Shown piece after piece: positions 57,041 to 64,000 of a stretch of DNA of 64,000 bases; position 1 is the first letter of the stretch, and every line of letters starts with the position of its first letter. The stretch is from NCBI GenBank assembly GCA_902826685.1, contig CADEFT010000008.1, positions 62,001 to 126,000 of the forward strand, read 5' to 3'. The stretch comes from an uncultured Acidobacteriota bacterium (GTDB lineage Bacteria > Acidobacteriota > Terriglobia > Bryobacterales > Bryobacteraceae). The notes under the pieces were generated by a model. That model saw nothing but the letters and a program-made list of their open reading frames with translations. It made no database searches and was not told the DNA's origin. The translations under genes and the position numbers were made by a program.

Positions 57041-58198
57041 ATGCCCACTGCCACTCCCGCCCCTTCGATCGGCCGCGAAGAGGAGCTCTATTGGCTGGCG
57101 CTCCATCTGGTTCCCGGATTGGGCACCAAGAAAGCCAGCCAACTCCTGCAACACTACAAATCGCCGGCCGCCATTTTTCGCAGTTCGCTTTCCGAACTGG
57201 CGTCGCTCGGCGTTTCCGGCGCGGTGGCGCAAAGCATCACGAGCGGGTGCACGTTCGACGATGCCGCGTCGCAGCACCAGGCGGCTCTGGCGGGCGGGGT
57301 GACGCTGGTTCCCATGCTCGACCCGCGCTATCCCGAACGGCTCCGCCAGATCTACGATCCGCCGCCGCTGCTGTTCGCCCGCGGCCGTGTTGAATTGCTC
57401 GAAACCGTCATGATCGGCATCGTGGGCACCCGCCGCCCCACCGCCTACGGCACCGCCGCGGCGAACAAGCTGGCGCGGGAGCTCGCCCAGGCCGGGCTGA
57501 CCGTTGCCAGTGGGATGGCTCGCGGCGTCGATACGGCCGCTCACAAAGGAGTCCTCGACGCCGGCGGCCACACCGTAGCCGTGCTCGGCTGCGGCGTCGA
57601 CCAGGTCTATCCGGCCGAGAACCGCAAACTCGCCGCGCAGATTGCCAGTGAGGGCCTGCTGCTCTCGGAATTTCCGATGGGCACGCCCGCCTTTCCGCAG
57701 AATTTTCCGATCCGCAATCGCGTGGTCAGCGGCCTGAGCGCCGGTATCGTTGTCGTGGAAGGAGCGCAATATTCAGGCTCGGCCATTACCGCCCGCCTCG
57801 CCATCGAGCAGGGCAGGGAACTGTTCGCCGTTCCCGGCAACATCACCTCCAAGATGAGCTTTGTGCCCAATCTGCTCATTAAACAAGGTGCTAAACTGGT
57901 GCAGGGACCGGAAGACGTACTGGCAGAACTGCCCCCGGCCGACCGGCGCCAAGTTGCGGAGCGAAGGTTGGTTCCGCTCCCGCCGCCTTCCCAAACTTCT
58001 CTAATAGAAGGGTTTACCTCTGAGATGCAGCGCTCTCTGGTGGCTCGCCTAAGCGTCGATGGGCCCACCCACATTGACACACTGTTGGCAGATTTGCCAC
58101 AGTATTCCTCGTCAGAGATCATTGCCGCCCTCTTTGAGCTGGAGATGGCCGGCACCATCCGGCAGCTCGCTGGAAAGCAATTTATTAAGGTCTGGTAG
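57041..58198 (+). CDS. dprA: DNA-processing protein DprA
   Basis: A 385-residue protein that loads RecA on incoming single-stranded DNA during natural transformation. A short SAM/HhH-like N-terminal region precedes the Rossmann-type DprA core, with VGTRRPTAYG, VASGMARGVDTAAHKG, AVLGCGVDQVYP and FPMGTPAFPQNFPIRNRV, all typical. The C-terminal winged-helix segment (about 320-385) is present. The ATG at 57041 avoids an upstream in-frame start that reads into AT-rich non-conserved sequence. topA follows 18 bp later. Confidence 0.95.
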   Translation: MPTATPAPSIGREEELYWLALHLVPGLGTKKASQLLQHYKSPAAIFRSSLSELASLGVSGAVAQSITSGCTFDDAASQHQAALAGGVTLVPMLDPRYPERLRQIYDPPPLLFARGRVELLETVMIGIVGTRRPTAYGTAAANKLARELAQAGLTVASGMARGVDTAAHKGVLDAGGHTVAVLGCGVDQVYPAENRKLAAQIASEGLLLSEFPMGTPAFPQNFPIRNRVVSGLSAGIVVVEGAQYSGSAITARLAIEQGRELFAVPGNITSKMSFVPNLLIKQGAKLVQGPEDVLAELPPADRRQVAERRLVPLPPPSQTSLIEGFTSEMQRSLVARLSVDGPTHIDTLLADLPQYSSSEIIAALFELEMAGTIRQLAGKQFIKVW

Positions 58199-58216
58199 GA
58201 CTCATTTCAACGCAGT

Positions 58217-60664
58217 ATGGCAAAATCTCTCGTCATCGTTGAGTCGCCCACGAAGGCCAAGACGATCGGCAAATATCTCGGAAAAAACTTCGTCGTCAAG
58301 GCGTCTCTCGGCCACATCAAAGATCTGCCCAAGAACGATTTGGCCGTGGCGGTGGACCGCGACTTCTCGCCCAACTACGTCGTCATCGAGGGCAAGAAAA
58401 AGCTGATCTCGGAGCTGAAATCGGCTGCCAAGGATGCCGACACCATCTACCTGGCGGCTGACCCGGATCGCGAGGGCGAGGCCATCTGCCAGCACTTGCG
58501 TGAGGAACTGGAAGGCAAGGCCAAGGGCGCCGCGGCGGTTTACCGCGTCCGCTTCAACGAAATCACCAAGGCCGCCATCGAAAAGGCGTTCGAGAAACCC
58601 ATGCAGGTGGATGAGCACCTGGTGGAGGCGCAGCAGGCGCGCCGCATTCTCGACCGCCTGGTGGGCTACAAGATTTCTCCCCTGCTGTGGGATAAGGTGC
58701 GGCGCGGGCTTTCCGCCGGCCGCGTGCAAACCGTCGCCCTGCGCCTGATCGTCGAACGCGAGCGCGAAATCCGCGCCTTCCAGAAAGAGGAATACTGGAC
58801 CATCGAGGTTCAGCTTTCCGCCAAGAAGCCGCCCGTCCTGCGCGCCAAGCTGGCCAAGAAGGACGGCGTAACCGTCGAGATCGGCAACCAGCAGTCGGCC
58901 GATGCCATCGTGGCCGCCGTCGCCGGCGTGCCTTACCTGGTCGAATCGGTGGTTACGCGCGAAAAGAAGCGCAACCCGGTACCGCCCTTTATCACCTCCA
59001 CTCTGCAGCAGGAAGCCGCCCGCAAACTGCGTTTCTCGGTCAAACGCACCATGATGCTGGCGCAGCGCCTCTACGAAGGTGTCGAGCTTGGTTCGGAAGG
59101 TCTGGTCGGTTTGATCACCTATATGCGTACCGATTCCACGCGCGTTTCAGACGACGCGTTGGCCGAAGTGCGCGAGTTCGTCGGCAATCGCTACGGCGTC
59201 AATTACCTGCCCGCGGCGCCCAACGTCTACAAGACCAAGAAGGACGCACAGGACGCGCACGAAGCCATCCGTCCCACTTCGGCCATGCGCATGCCCGACG
59301 AGGTGCAGGGTCTGCTCGCCGAGGATGAGCTGAAGCTTTACCGCCTCATCTGGATGCGCTTCGTCGCCAGCCAGATGAACCCCGCCGTCTTCGACCAGAC
59401 CACCATCGAAGTCAACGCCAAAGGTACCGACGGCGCCCTCTATCTGTTCCGCGCCACCGGCAGCGTACCCAAGTTCGACGGCTTCCTTGCCGTCTACGAG
59501 GAAGGCAAGGATCAAAAGGACGACGACGACGACGAATTGAAGAATCGCCTGCCGGCCACAACCAAGGGCGAGGAACTCAAGTTCAAGGCCATCGAGCCCG
59601 AACAGCATTTCACCGAGCCGCCGCCGCGCTTCAACGAAGCGACGCTGGTCAAGGAGCTCGAATCGGATGGCGTCGGCCGGCCGTCCACTTACGCCTCGAT
59701 TCTTTCCACCATCCAGGAACGCGAGTATGTGAAGAAGGAAGGCGGCCGGTTCACGCCCACCGAACTCGGCATGGTGGTGACCGATCTGCTGGTGGAAAGC
59801 TTCAACGATATCTTCGATGTGCGCTACACCGCGCGCATGGAAGGCGAACTCGACGACATCGAAGAAGGCAAGATCGACTGGCGCGACTCCATGACCGAGT
59901 TCTACGGCAAGTTCCAGAAAGACCTGGAATTCGCCGAGCGCAACATGACCGACGTCAAACGCATGGAAAAGCCCACCGACCTGGTGTGCGATAAGTGCGG
60001 CAAGCCGATGGTCATTAAGTGGGGCCGCCATGGCAGCTTCATCGCCTGCACCGGCTATCCCGATTGCACCAACACGCGCGAGCTGACCGTCGATCTGCCC
60101 GATCTCGACAAAGCCAATCTCGGCGAGCAGGATGCCGAGGAATACTGCGAAAACTGCGGCCGCTCGATGGTGCTGAAGAAGGGGCGCTTCGGCACCTTCT
60201 ATGCCTGCTCGGGCTATCCCGATTGCAAAACCACCAAGAAGATCGGCGAAACCGAACAGCGCAAGGCCGACGTTCCGCTCGATGAGAAGTGCCCCAACTG
60301 CGCCAATCATCTGGTGATGAAGTACGGCCGCTTCGGCGAGTTCACCGCCTGCAGCAATTACCCCAAGTGCAAATACGTCAAGCAGAAGACGCTGGGCATC
60401 AAGTGTCCCAAGTGCGGCGAGGGCGAAATTCTCGAACGGCGGTCCAAGCGCGGCAAGACCTTCTATGGATGCAACCGCTATCCGGAATGCGACTTTGTGG
60501 CATGGGGCAAGCCCATCGACGAGAAGTGTCCGGAATGCTCGAATCCTTACCTGATCGAGAAATGGCTCAAGGCGGGCCCCGTCGCGCAGTGCCCGAACAA
60601 GGAGTGCAAGTACAAGCGCGAGATTGAGGTGGCGGCTCCGGACGAAGCGGTAACCGTCCCTTAG
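58217..60664 (+). CDS. topA: DNA topoisomerase I
   Basis: An 815-residue type IA topoisomerase that relaxes negative supercoils. The Toprim start is VIVESPTKAKTIGKYLG, the acidic DPDREGE motif follows, and the active tyrosine is in GLITYMRTDSTRVSD. The C-terminus carries five zinc-ribbon repeats of the CxxC type, from VCDKCGKPM to CPNKECKY, more than the three of E. coli. The dprA-topA pairing is common in bacteria. It is followed by the histidine kinase gene after 28 bp. Confidence 0.97.
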   Translation: MAKSLVIVESPTKAKTIGKYLGKNFVVKASLGHIKDLPKNDLAVAVDRDFSPNYVVIEGKKKLISELKSAAKDADTIYLAADPDREGEAICQHLREELEGKAKGAAAVYRVRFNEITKAAIEKAFEKPMQVDEHLVEAQQARRILDRLVGYKISPLLWDKVRRGLSAGRVQTVALRLIVEREREIRAFQKEEYWTIEVQLSAKKPPVLRAKLAKKDGVTVEIGNQQSADAIVAAVAGVPYLVESVVTREKKRNPVPPFITSTLQQEAARKLRFSVKRTMMLAQRLYEGVELGSEGLVGLITYMRTDSTRVSDDALAEVREFVGNRYGVNYLPAAPNVYKTKKDAQDAHEAIRPTSAMRMPDEVQGLLAEDELKLYRLIWMRFVASQMNPAVFDQTTIEVNAKGTDGALYLFRATGSVPKFDGFLAVYEEGKDQKDDDDDELKNRLPATTKGEELKFKAIEPEQHFTEPPPRFNEATLVKELESDGVGRPSTYASILSTIQEREYVKKEGGRFTPTELGMVVTDLLVESFNDIFDVRYTARMEGELDDIEEGKIDWRDSMTEFYGKFQKDLEFAERNMTDVKRMEKPTDLVCDKCGKPMVIKWGRHGSFIACTGYPDCTNTRELTVDLPDLDKANLGEQDAEEYCENCGRSMVLKKGRFGTFYACSGYPDCKTTKKIGETEQRKADVPLDEKCPNCANHLVMKYGRFGEFTACSNYPKCKYVKQKTLGIKCPKCGEGEILERRSKRGKTFYGCNRYPECDFVAWGKPIDEKCPECSNPYLIEKWLKAGPVAQCPNKECKYKREIEVAAPDEAVTVP

Positions 60665-60692
60665 AGCTTCGCCAAGCGCGGAACGCGCTCCG

Positions 60693-62282
60693 ATGACGGC
60701 AGCCTTCGCCATCACGGTCCTTTTCCGCTTCCTGGGAGCGGGCCTCTACGTATTTCTAACCGGCGTTCTCTGGGGACAGCGGCGCAAGACTCCGGCCGGA
60801 TGGACGGCCGTGGCGCTGATGGCCTCTCTCGGCGTTTGGGACGTCGCGTTTTTCCCGCTGCCTTCGTGGCTCGCCGCCGCCGTGGCCTTGGGCGCCCTCG
60901 GACACCTGGCGCGTCTGGCCTGGCGCCTGGCCGATCGCCAACTGGCCGCCGGTCTCGCTATCAACGCGGCGCTGTGGGTGGCCGCGCTCGCCGTGGGATT
61001 CGAGCGGCCGGCGGCGGCCCTCGTTTCCCTTTTCCCCGGGCTCTATCTCGGATGGCTGTTCTATTGGAAACAGCCGTTCGGGCTGACGCTCTCCAGCCGG
61101 TCGCTCTTCGCGGTCGCCCTCGGCATCTTCGCCGCCCTCTATCTGCTTGGCGTACGCCTGGCCGCCGAACAGGTGGAACGGCGCACGGGCGGAGGCTTCC
61201 GCTGGGCGCTCGAACTCTCGCTGCTGTTCGGCGCGGGTCTGTTATGGATACCCGTTTATGCCTGGATCAGCCGCTTTCTCTCAAGCCGCGCCCGGGTTTA
61301 CGCGGAGTTCTCTCGCGCGCTCGAACAGGCGTCGCTCATCCTGGAAATGCCGAAACGCCTTCGCTTCCTCGAACGGAAGCTGGTTGAGCAGTTCGGATTG
61401 CGCCGCGCCGCCGTGCTTCCCGATGGCCGCGCCGAAGCGGCGGAAGGCTACAACCACACCATCCCGCTTGGAACCGGACCCGGCGTGATGCTGCTCGATT
61501 CGCCGCCCGGCCGGCGCCTTGAGGAAGACGAAGCCATCCTCCGCGCTGTCGCGCCGCAGATCGCCCAGTCGGTCGAAGCCTGCCGTTTGATCGAAGAGAA
61601 AATCGGTCTGGAACGGCAACTGGCGCGGCAGGAAAATCTCGCGCAACTGGGCGAGGCGGCGGCCACGCTCGCTCACGAGATCAAGAATCCGCTCAGCTCC
61701 ATCAAGACGCTGGCGCGGCTGATGCGGGAAGACGAAGCCGTTCAGGCGTCGCATGGCGAGAGCCTTCAGTTCATCGAAAGCGAGGCCGGCCGGCTCGACC
61801 GTTCCGTGCGCCAGTTGCTTGGCTTCGCCCGTGCCAGCGAGGAACGGAACGAAGACGTCGATCTCACCGGGTTGCTGCGGGAACTGAGCGGGCTCGTAGC
61901 CCGCCAGTCGCACGCCGATGGCATTGAGGTGCGCTGCGGCATCGAGGACGGTCTCATTCTCCGACAGTCGAACCGGGAACTGCTCAGCCAGGCCATCCTG
62001 AACCTGCTGCTCAATGCCGCGCAGGCGTCGCCCAATGGCGGCGCGGTGACGCTCGAAGCCAGGCGGGAAGGCGCCCACATCGCGATCGCCATCGCCGACA
62101 GTGGGCCCGGCATTCCCGAGTCCCTGCGCGACAGGATCTTCGATCCTTTCTTCACGACCCGCCAACGCGGCACCGGTCTCGGGCTGGCCATCGTGCGGCG
62201 GAACCTGCGGCTGCTCGGCGGCGACGTGCGATTCGAATTTCCTGAGTCTGGCGGCACGCGGGTCCGGCTCGTGCTCGGCTGA
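60693..62282 (+). CDS. Membrane sensor histidine kinase (NtrB/ZraS-like core)
   Basis: A 529-residue inner-membrane kinase. The N-terminal 200 residues have about six hydrophobic segments, a GAF-like stretch follows, and the H box is LAHEIKNPLSSIKTLARLM (phospho-histidine in AHE). The ATPase has LLNLLLNAAQASPNGG, DSGPGIPESLRDRIFDPFFTT and GTGLGLAIVRRNLRLLGGD. No response regulator gene is adjacent within the window. The region right after the stop contains several decayed copies of the gene's own 3' end, a rare situation. The predicted function is two-component signalling of unknown input. Confidence 0.92.
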   Translation: MTAAFAITVLFRFLGAGLYVFLTGVLWGQRRKTPAGWTAVALMASLGVWDVAFFPLPSWLAAAVALGALGHLARLAWRLADRQLAAGLAINAALWVAALAVGFERPAAALVSLFPGLYLGWLFYWKQPFGLTLSSRSLFAVALGIFAALYLLGVRLAAEQVERRTGGGFRWALELSLLFGAGLLWIPVYAWISRFLSSRARVYAEFSRALEQASLILEMPKRLRFLERKLVEQFGLRRAAVLPDGRAEAAEGYNHTIPLGTGPGVMLLDSPPGRRLEEDEAILRAVAPQIAQSVEACRLIEEKIGLERQLARQENLAQLGEAAATLAHEIKNPLSSIKTLARLMREDEAVQASHGESLQFIESEAGRLDRSVRQLLGFARASEERNEDVDLTGLLRELSGLVARQSHADGIEVRCGIEDGLILRQSNRELLSQAILNLLLNAAQASPNGGAVTLEARREGAHIAIAIADSGPGIPESLRDRIFDPFFTTRQRGTGLGLAIVRRNLRLLGGDVRFEFPESGGTRVRLVLG

Positions 62283-62870
62283 CTTACGCCCGCAACCCGC
62301 GCGGCTCGGCGGCGACGTGCGGTTCAAATTCCCGGAGGCTCCGGTCCATCGAGCGGCGCGGTTTGAGTTTCCCGAGTCTGGCGGCACGCGGGGCTTGTGC
62401 TCGGCCGATTCACGTGACCGCGGACCGGAGCAAACCTGCGCCTGCTCGGGCGATGTGCGGGTTCAAATTTCCGGAGTCCAGCGGCACCGGTCCATCGAGC
62501 GGCGCGGTTTGAGTTTCCCGAGTCTGGCGGCACGTGGGGCTTGTGCTCGGCCGATTCACGCGACCCCGGACCGGAGCAAACCTGCGCCTGCTCGGGCGAC
62601 GTGCGGGTTCAAATTTCCCGAGTCTGGCGGCACGCTGGTCTTGTGCTCGGCTGATTCACGCAACCGCGGACCGGAGCAAATCTGCCTGCTCGGGCGATGT
62701 GCGGGTTCAAACTCCCGGAGTCCGGCGGCACGCTGGTCCGGCTCGCGCTCGGCTGACTTACCCACGCGCCAACGCCGGCTTGGCGGAGTTGTGCGATTGA
62801 AAGCGCGGCACTGGCCTCGGACTTGCCATCGCACAGCGCTACTACCCGCGCCAGTTCGTGCTCAACCGAT
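62283..62870. other. Non-coding stretch behind the histidine kinase
   Basis: 588 bp without an intact gene. Most of it is the repeat array. The last 110 bp include a separate remnant at about 62804-62840 that would encode a GTGLGLAIAQRY-like G2 box of a histidine kinase, so a second, mostly lost kinase-gene end may lie here. No terminator or promoter was recognised. Confidence 0.75.
62302..62760 (+). repeat. Array of degenerate copies of the histidine-kinase gene 3' end
   Basis: The last 72 bp of the kinase gene (62211-62282, encoding LLGGDVRFEFPESGGTR and the final residues) recur in at least five damaged copies. Anchor words are CGGGCGA-GTGCGGGTTCAAA, CCCGAGTCTGGCGGCACG and TGTGCTCGGC-GATTCACG. 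Two long units start with CCGGTCCATCGAGCGG at 62341 and 62487 (146-bp period); later units are shorter. Frames are broken, so this is not coding. Confidence 0.88.
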
Positions 62871-64000
62871 TTACTTCAAGCTCACCAGATATTCCAGCAA
62901 ATCGGCCAACTGCTGCTCGGTCACGCGCGAAGGCAGATCCTCGGGCATCATCGAAAGCCTGCTCTGGCGGCGCGACGTGATCTCCGACGGCTTCAGCCGA
63001 AGCTCCTCGCCCGTATCGGTGCGCAGGGTGACGCGTTGTGCCGTGTCCTCGCCGATCGTGCCGCTGACGGTGCCCTGCGTCTTGGTTTCAAGAATCCAAT
63101 ACGTATACTCCGGCGCAATGGCCGCCGACGGATTCAGCACCGCGTCGAGCAGGCCATCCTTGCCGAACTTGGTTCCGATATGAGTCAGGTGCGGCCCGGC
63201 CAGTTGGCGTGTGCCATCCACGCTATGACAGTTATGGCACTCCGGCCCGCCTGCGGCGCTGAAAATTTTCCTGCCGCGTTCGGCGTTTCCTTCGATACCA
63301 AGCAGCATGCGCAGCGAAGGCAGCAGCCGCGAACCGCGCATCGCGGGCAGCGGCAGCACGCGGCGCGCCCGCACCAGCAGTTGAGGATTCCGGTTCTGAT
63401 GCGCCAGCGTCGTGGCCAGCGACTTCATCTCCGCCGGCAATTGGCCGCGCTCGGCCATGGCCAGCAGCAGCGTCAGTCCACGATCGCCGCGCGCCAGCGC
63501 CCGCACGGCTTCGCTGCGGACTTCATTCGGAGCGTTGCCGGTGATGATCCGCTGCATCTTCACGGCGAACTGCGGCGGCTGCGCATAGCCGATGGCGCGC
63601 ACCGCCGCGGCCTGGATCTTCACCGGTCCCCCGGCGGCGAACCGGTCCAGATCGGCGAAGTAGCGTTCATCCTTCATCCGGCCGAGCGCCTGAATCGCGA
63701 TCGCGCGCGAAGCTTCGGGCGCCTTGGTATCCTTGGCCAGCGCCTGCAGATCGGGACCGTACTCGGAATCTTCCAGATCGTCGGCCAGCGCCAGCGCGGA
63801 CGCCTGCAGCTTTTCATCGGCGAGCGACCGCCGCACCGCCGTTCGTACCGCCGCGTCCGCGCGATAGGGAATCCACTCGCTGAACAGGCGCTTGCTCATG
63901 TGCCCGATCGCCGCCTGCCGCAGTTCCATCGGCGCCTCGGAACGGGACGCCAACTCGGCCACCGTGCGCGCCGCTTCCACCTGCCGGTAAGCCGCCAACG
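62871..64000 (-). CDS. HEAT-repeat / c-type cytochrome protein (heme-binding domain of TIGR02603 type), 5' part beyond the window
   Basis: At least 376 residues of a larger protein, whose N-terminus lies past the right edge. The visible first 220 residues are HEAT-like helical repeats. Then comes the cytochrome c part with CHNCH (CxxCH heme site) in PECHNCHSVDGTRQLAGPHL, followed by the beta-rich tail with LKPSEITSRR and the end RVTEQQLADLLEYLVSLK. This tail is the signature of the Planctomycetes/Verrucomicrobia/Acidobacteria putative heme-binding proteins, often fused to a beta-propeller dehydrogenase domain. It is probably periplasmic. Confidence 0.85.
   Translation of the reverse strand, partial: LAAYRQVEAARTVAELASRSEAPMELRQAAIGHMSKRLFSEWIPYRADAAVRTAVRRSLADEKLQASALALADDLEDSEYGPDLQALAKDTKAPEASRAIAIQALGRMKDERYFADLDRFAAGGPVKIQAAAVRAIGYAQPPQFAVKMQRIITGNAPNEVRSEAVRALARGDRGLTLLLAMAERGQLPAEMKSLATTLAHQNRNPQLLVRARRVLPLPAMRGSRLLPSLRMLLGIEGNAERGRKIFSAAGGPECHNCHSVDGTRQLAGPHLTHIGTKFGKDGLLDAVLNPSAAIAPEYTYWILETKTQGTVSGTIGEDTAQRVTLRTDTGEELRLKPSEITSRRQSRLSMMPEDLPSRVTEQQLADLLEYLVSLK

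Noticed and set aside
62101..63183. 360-residue + strand frame spanning the kinase end, the repeat array and the start of the cytochrome gene
   Set aside because: It is made of out-of-frame kinase, repeat and antisense sequence, without any domain.

Overview
This is a high-GC, gene-dense chromosomal window whose content points to an Acidobacteriota bacterium of the Solibacter/Bryobacter type. The lineage call rests on families typical of that phylum: a MacB-like orphan ABC permease of the acidobacterial duplicated type (40535-43156), a protein of the 'VWFA-related Acidobacterial domain' type (43820-44815), several serine beta-lactamase-fold hydrolases, a sulfatase and a DUF507 protein. This is a family-level inference; there is no rRNA in the window.

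Layout. 1-9.9 kb: tmk, then a redoxin/DsbD-like fusion with an in-frame UGA at its redox-active position, a sugar-binding/PKD protein, a serine hydrolase, an RraA-like protein, a kinase-like gene, an Rpn-type nuclease, a B3 metallo-beta-lactamase-fold enzyme and two poorly known genes. 8.5-20 kb: a complete Pil/Pix-type chemosensory locus (DUF4388 pseudo-receiver, zinc-ribbon receiver protein, single receiver, CheW with a repeat linker, PilJ-like receptor, CheA hybrid kinase, double CheW), probably controlling type IV pilus motility. 20-25.6 kb: nitrogen control (amt, PII, glnD), with an outer-membrane porin read divergently. 25.6-40.5 kb: beta-helix protein, Rrf2 regulator and cysK, AIM24-like protein, a large secreted putative metalloprotein, two tandem serine hydrolases, VOC protein, MFS exporter, TPR, membrane, PEGA and OmpA-family proteins. 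40.5-52.8 kb: the orphan ABC permease behind a striking double operator, DUF507, VWA protein, AlkA-like glycosylase, PqaA-like protein, FG-GAP protein, a rhodanese with in-frame UGA at its catalytic position, two transporters and hypothetical proteins. 53-64 kb: FAD oxidoreductase, aminotransferase, sulfatase, dprA, topA, a membrane histidine kinase followed by an array of decayed copies of its own 3' end, and a HEAT/cytochrome c protein that runs off the right edge.

The most notable result is that two independent genes (675-1682 and 48016-48432) are best read as selenoproteins. In each, UGA replaces the family's active-site cysteine, the reading frame and homology continue past it, and a hairpin with a GUG-containing apical loop begins 22 nt after the UGA, as expected for a bacterial SECIS. 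A conventional annotation would truncate both genes. No selA, selB, selC or selD lies in the window, so Sec insertion has to be supported from elsewhere in the genome. Secondary highlights are the twin GTAGA-N3-TCTAC operators placed on the -35 and -10 of an apparently leaderless ABC permease gene, the repeat array behind the histidine kinase, and a structured small-RNA candidate with a strong terminator near 52.9 kb.

No tRNA, rRNA, CRISPR array, insertion sequence or prophage was recognised. The only stretch over 300 bases without an intact gene is 62283-62870, described below.
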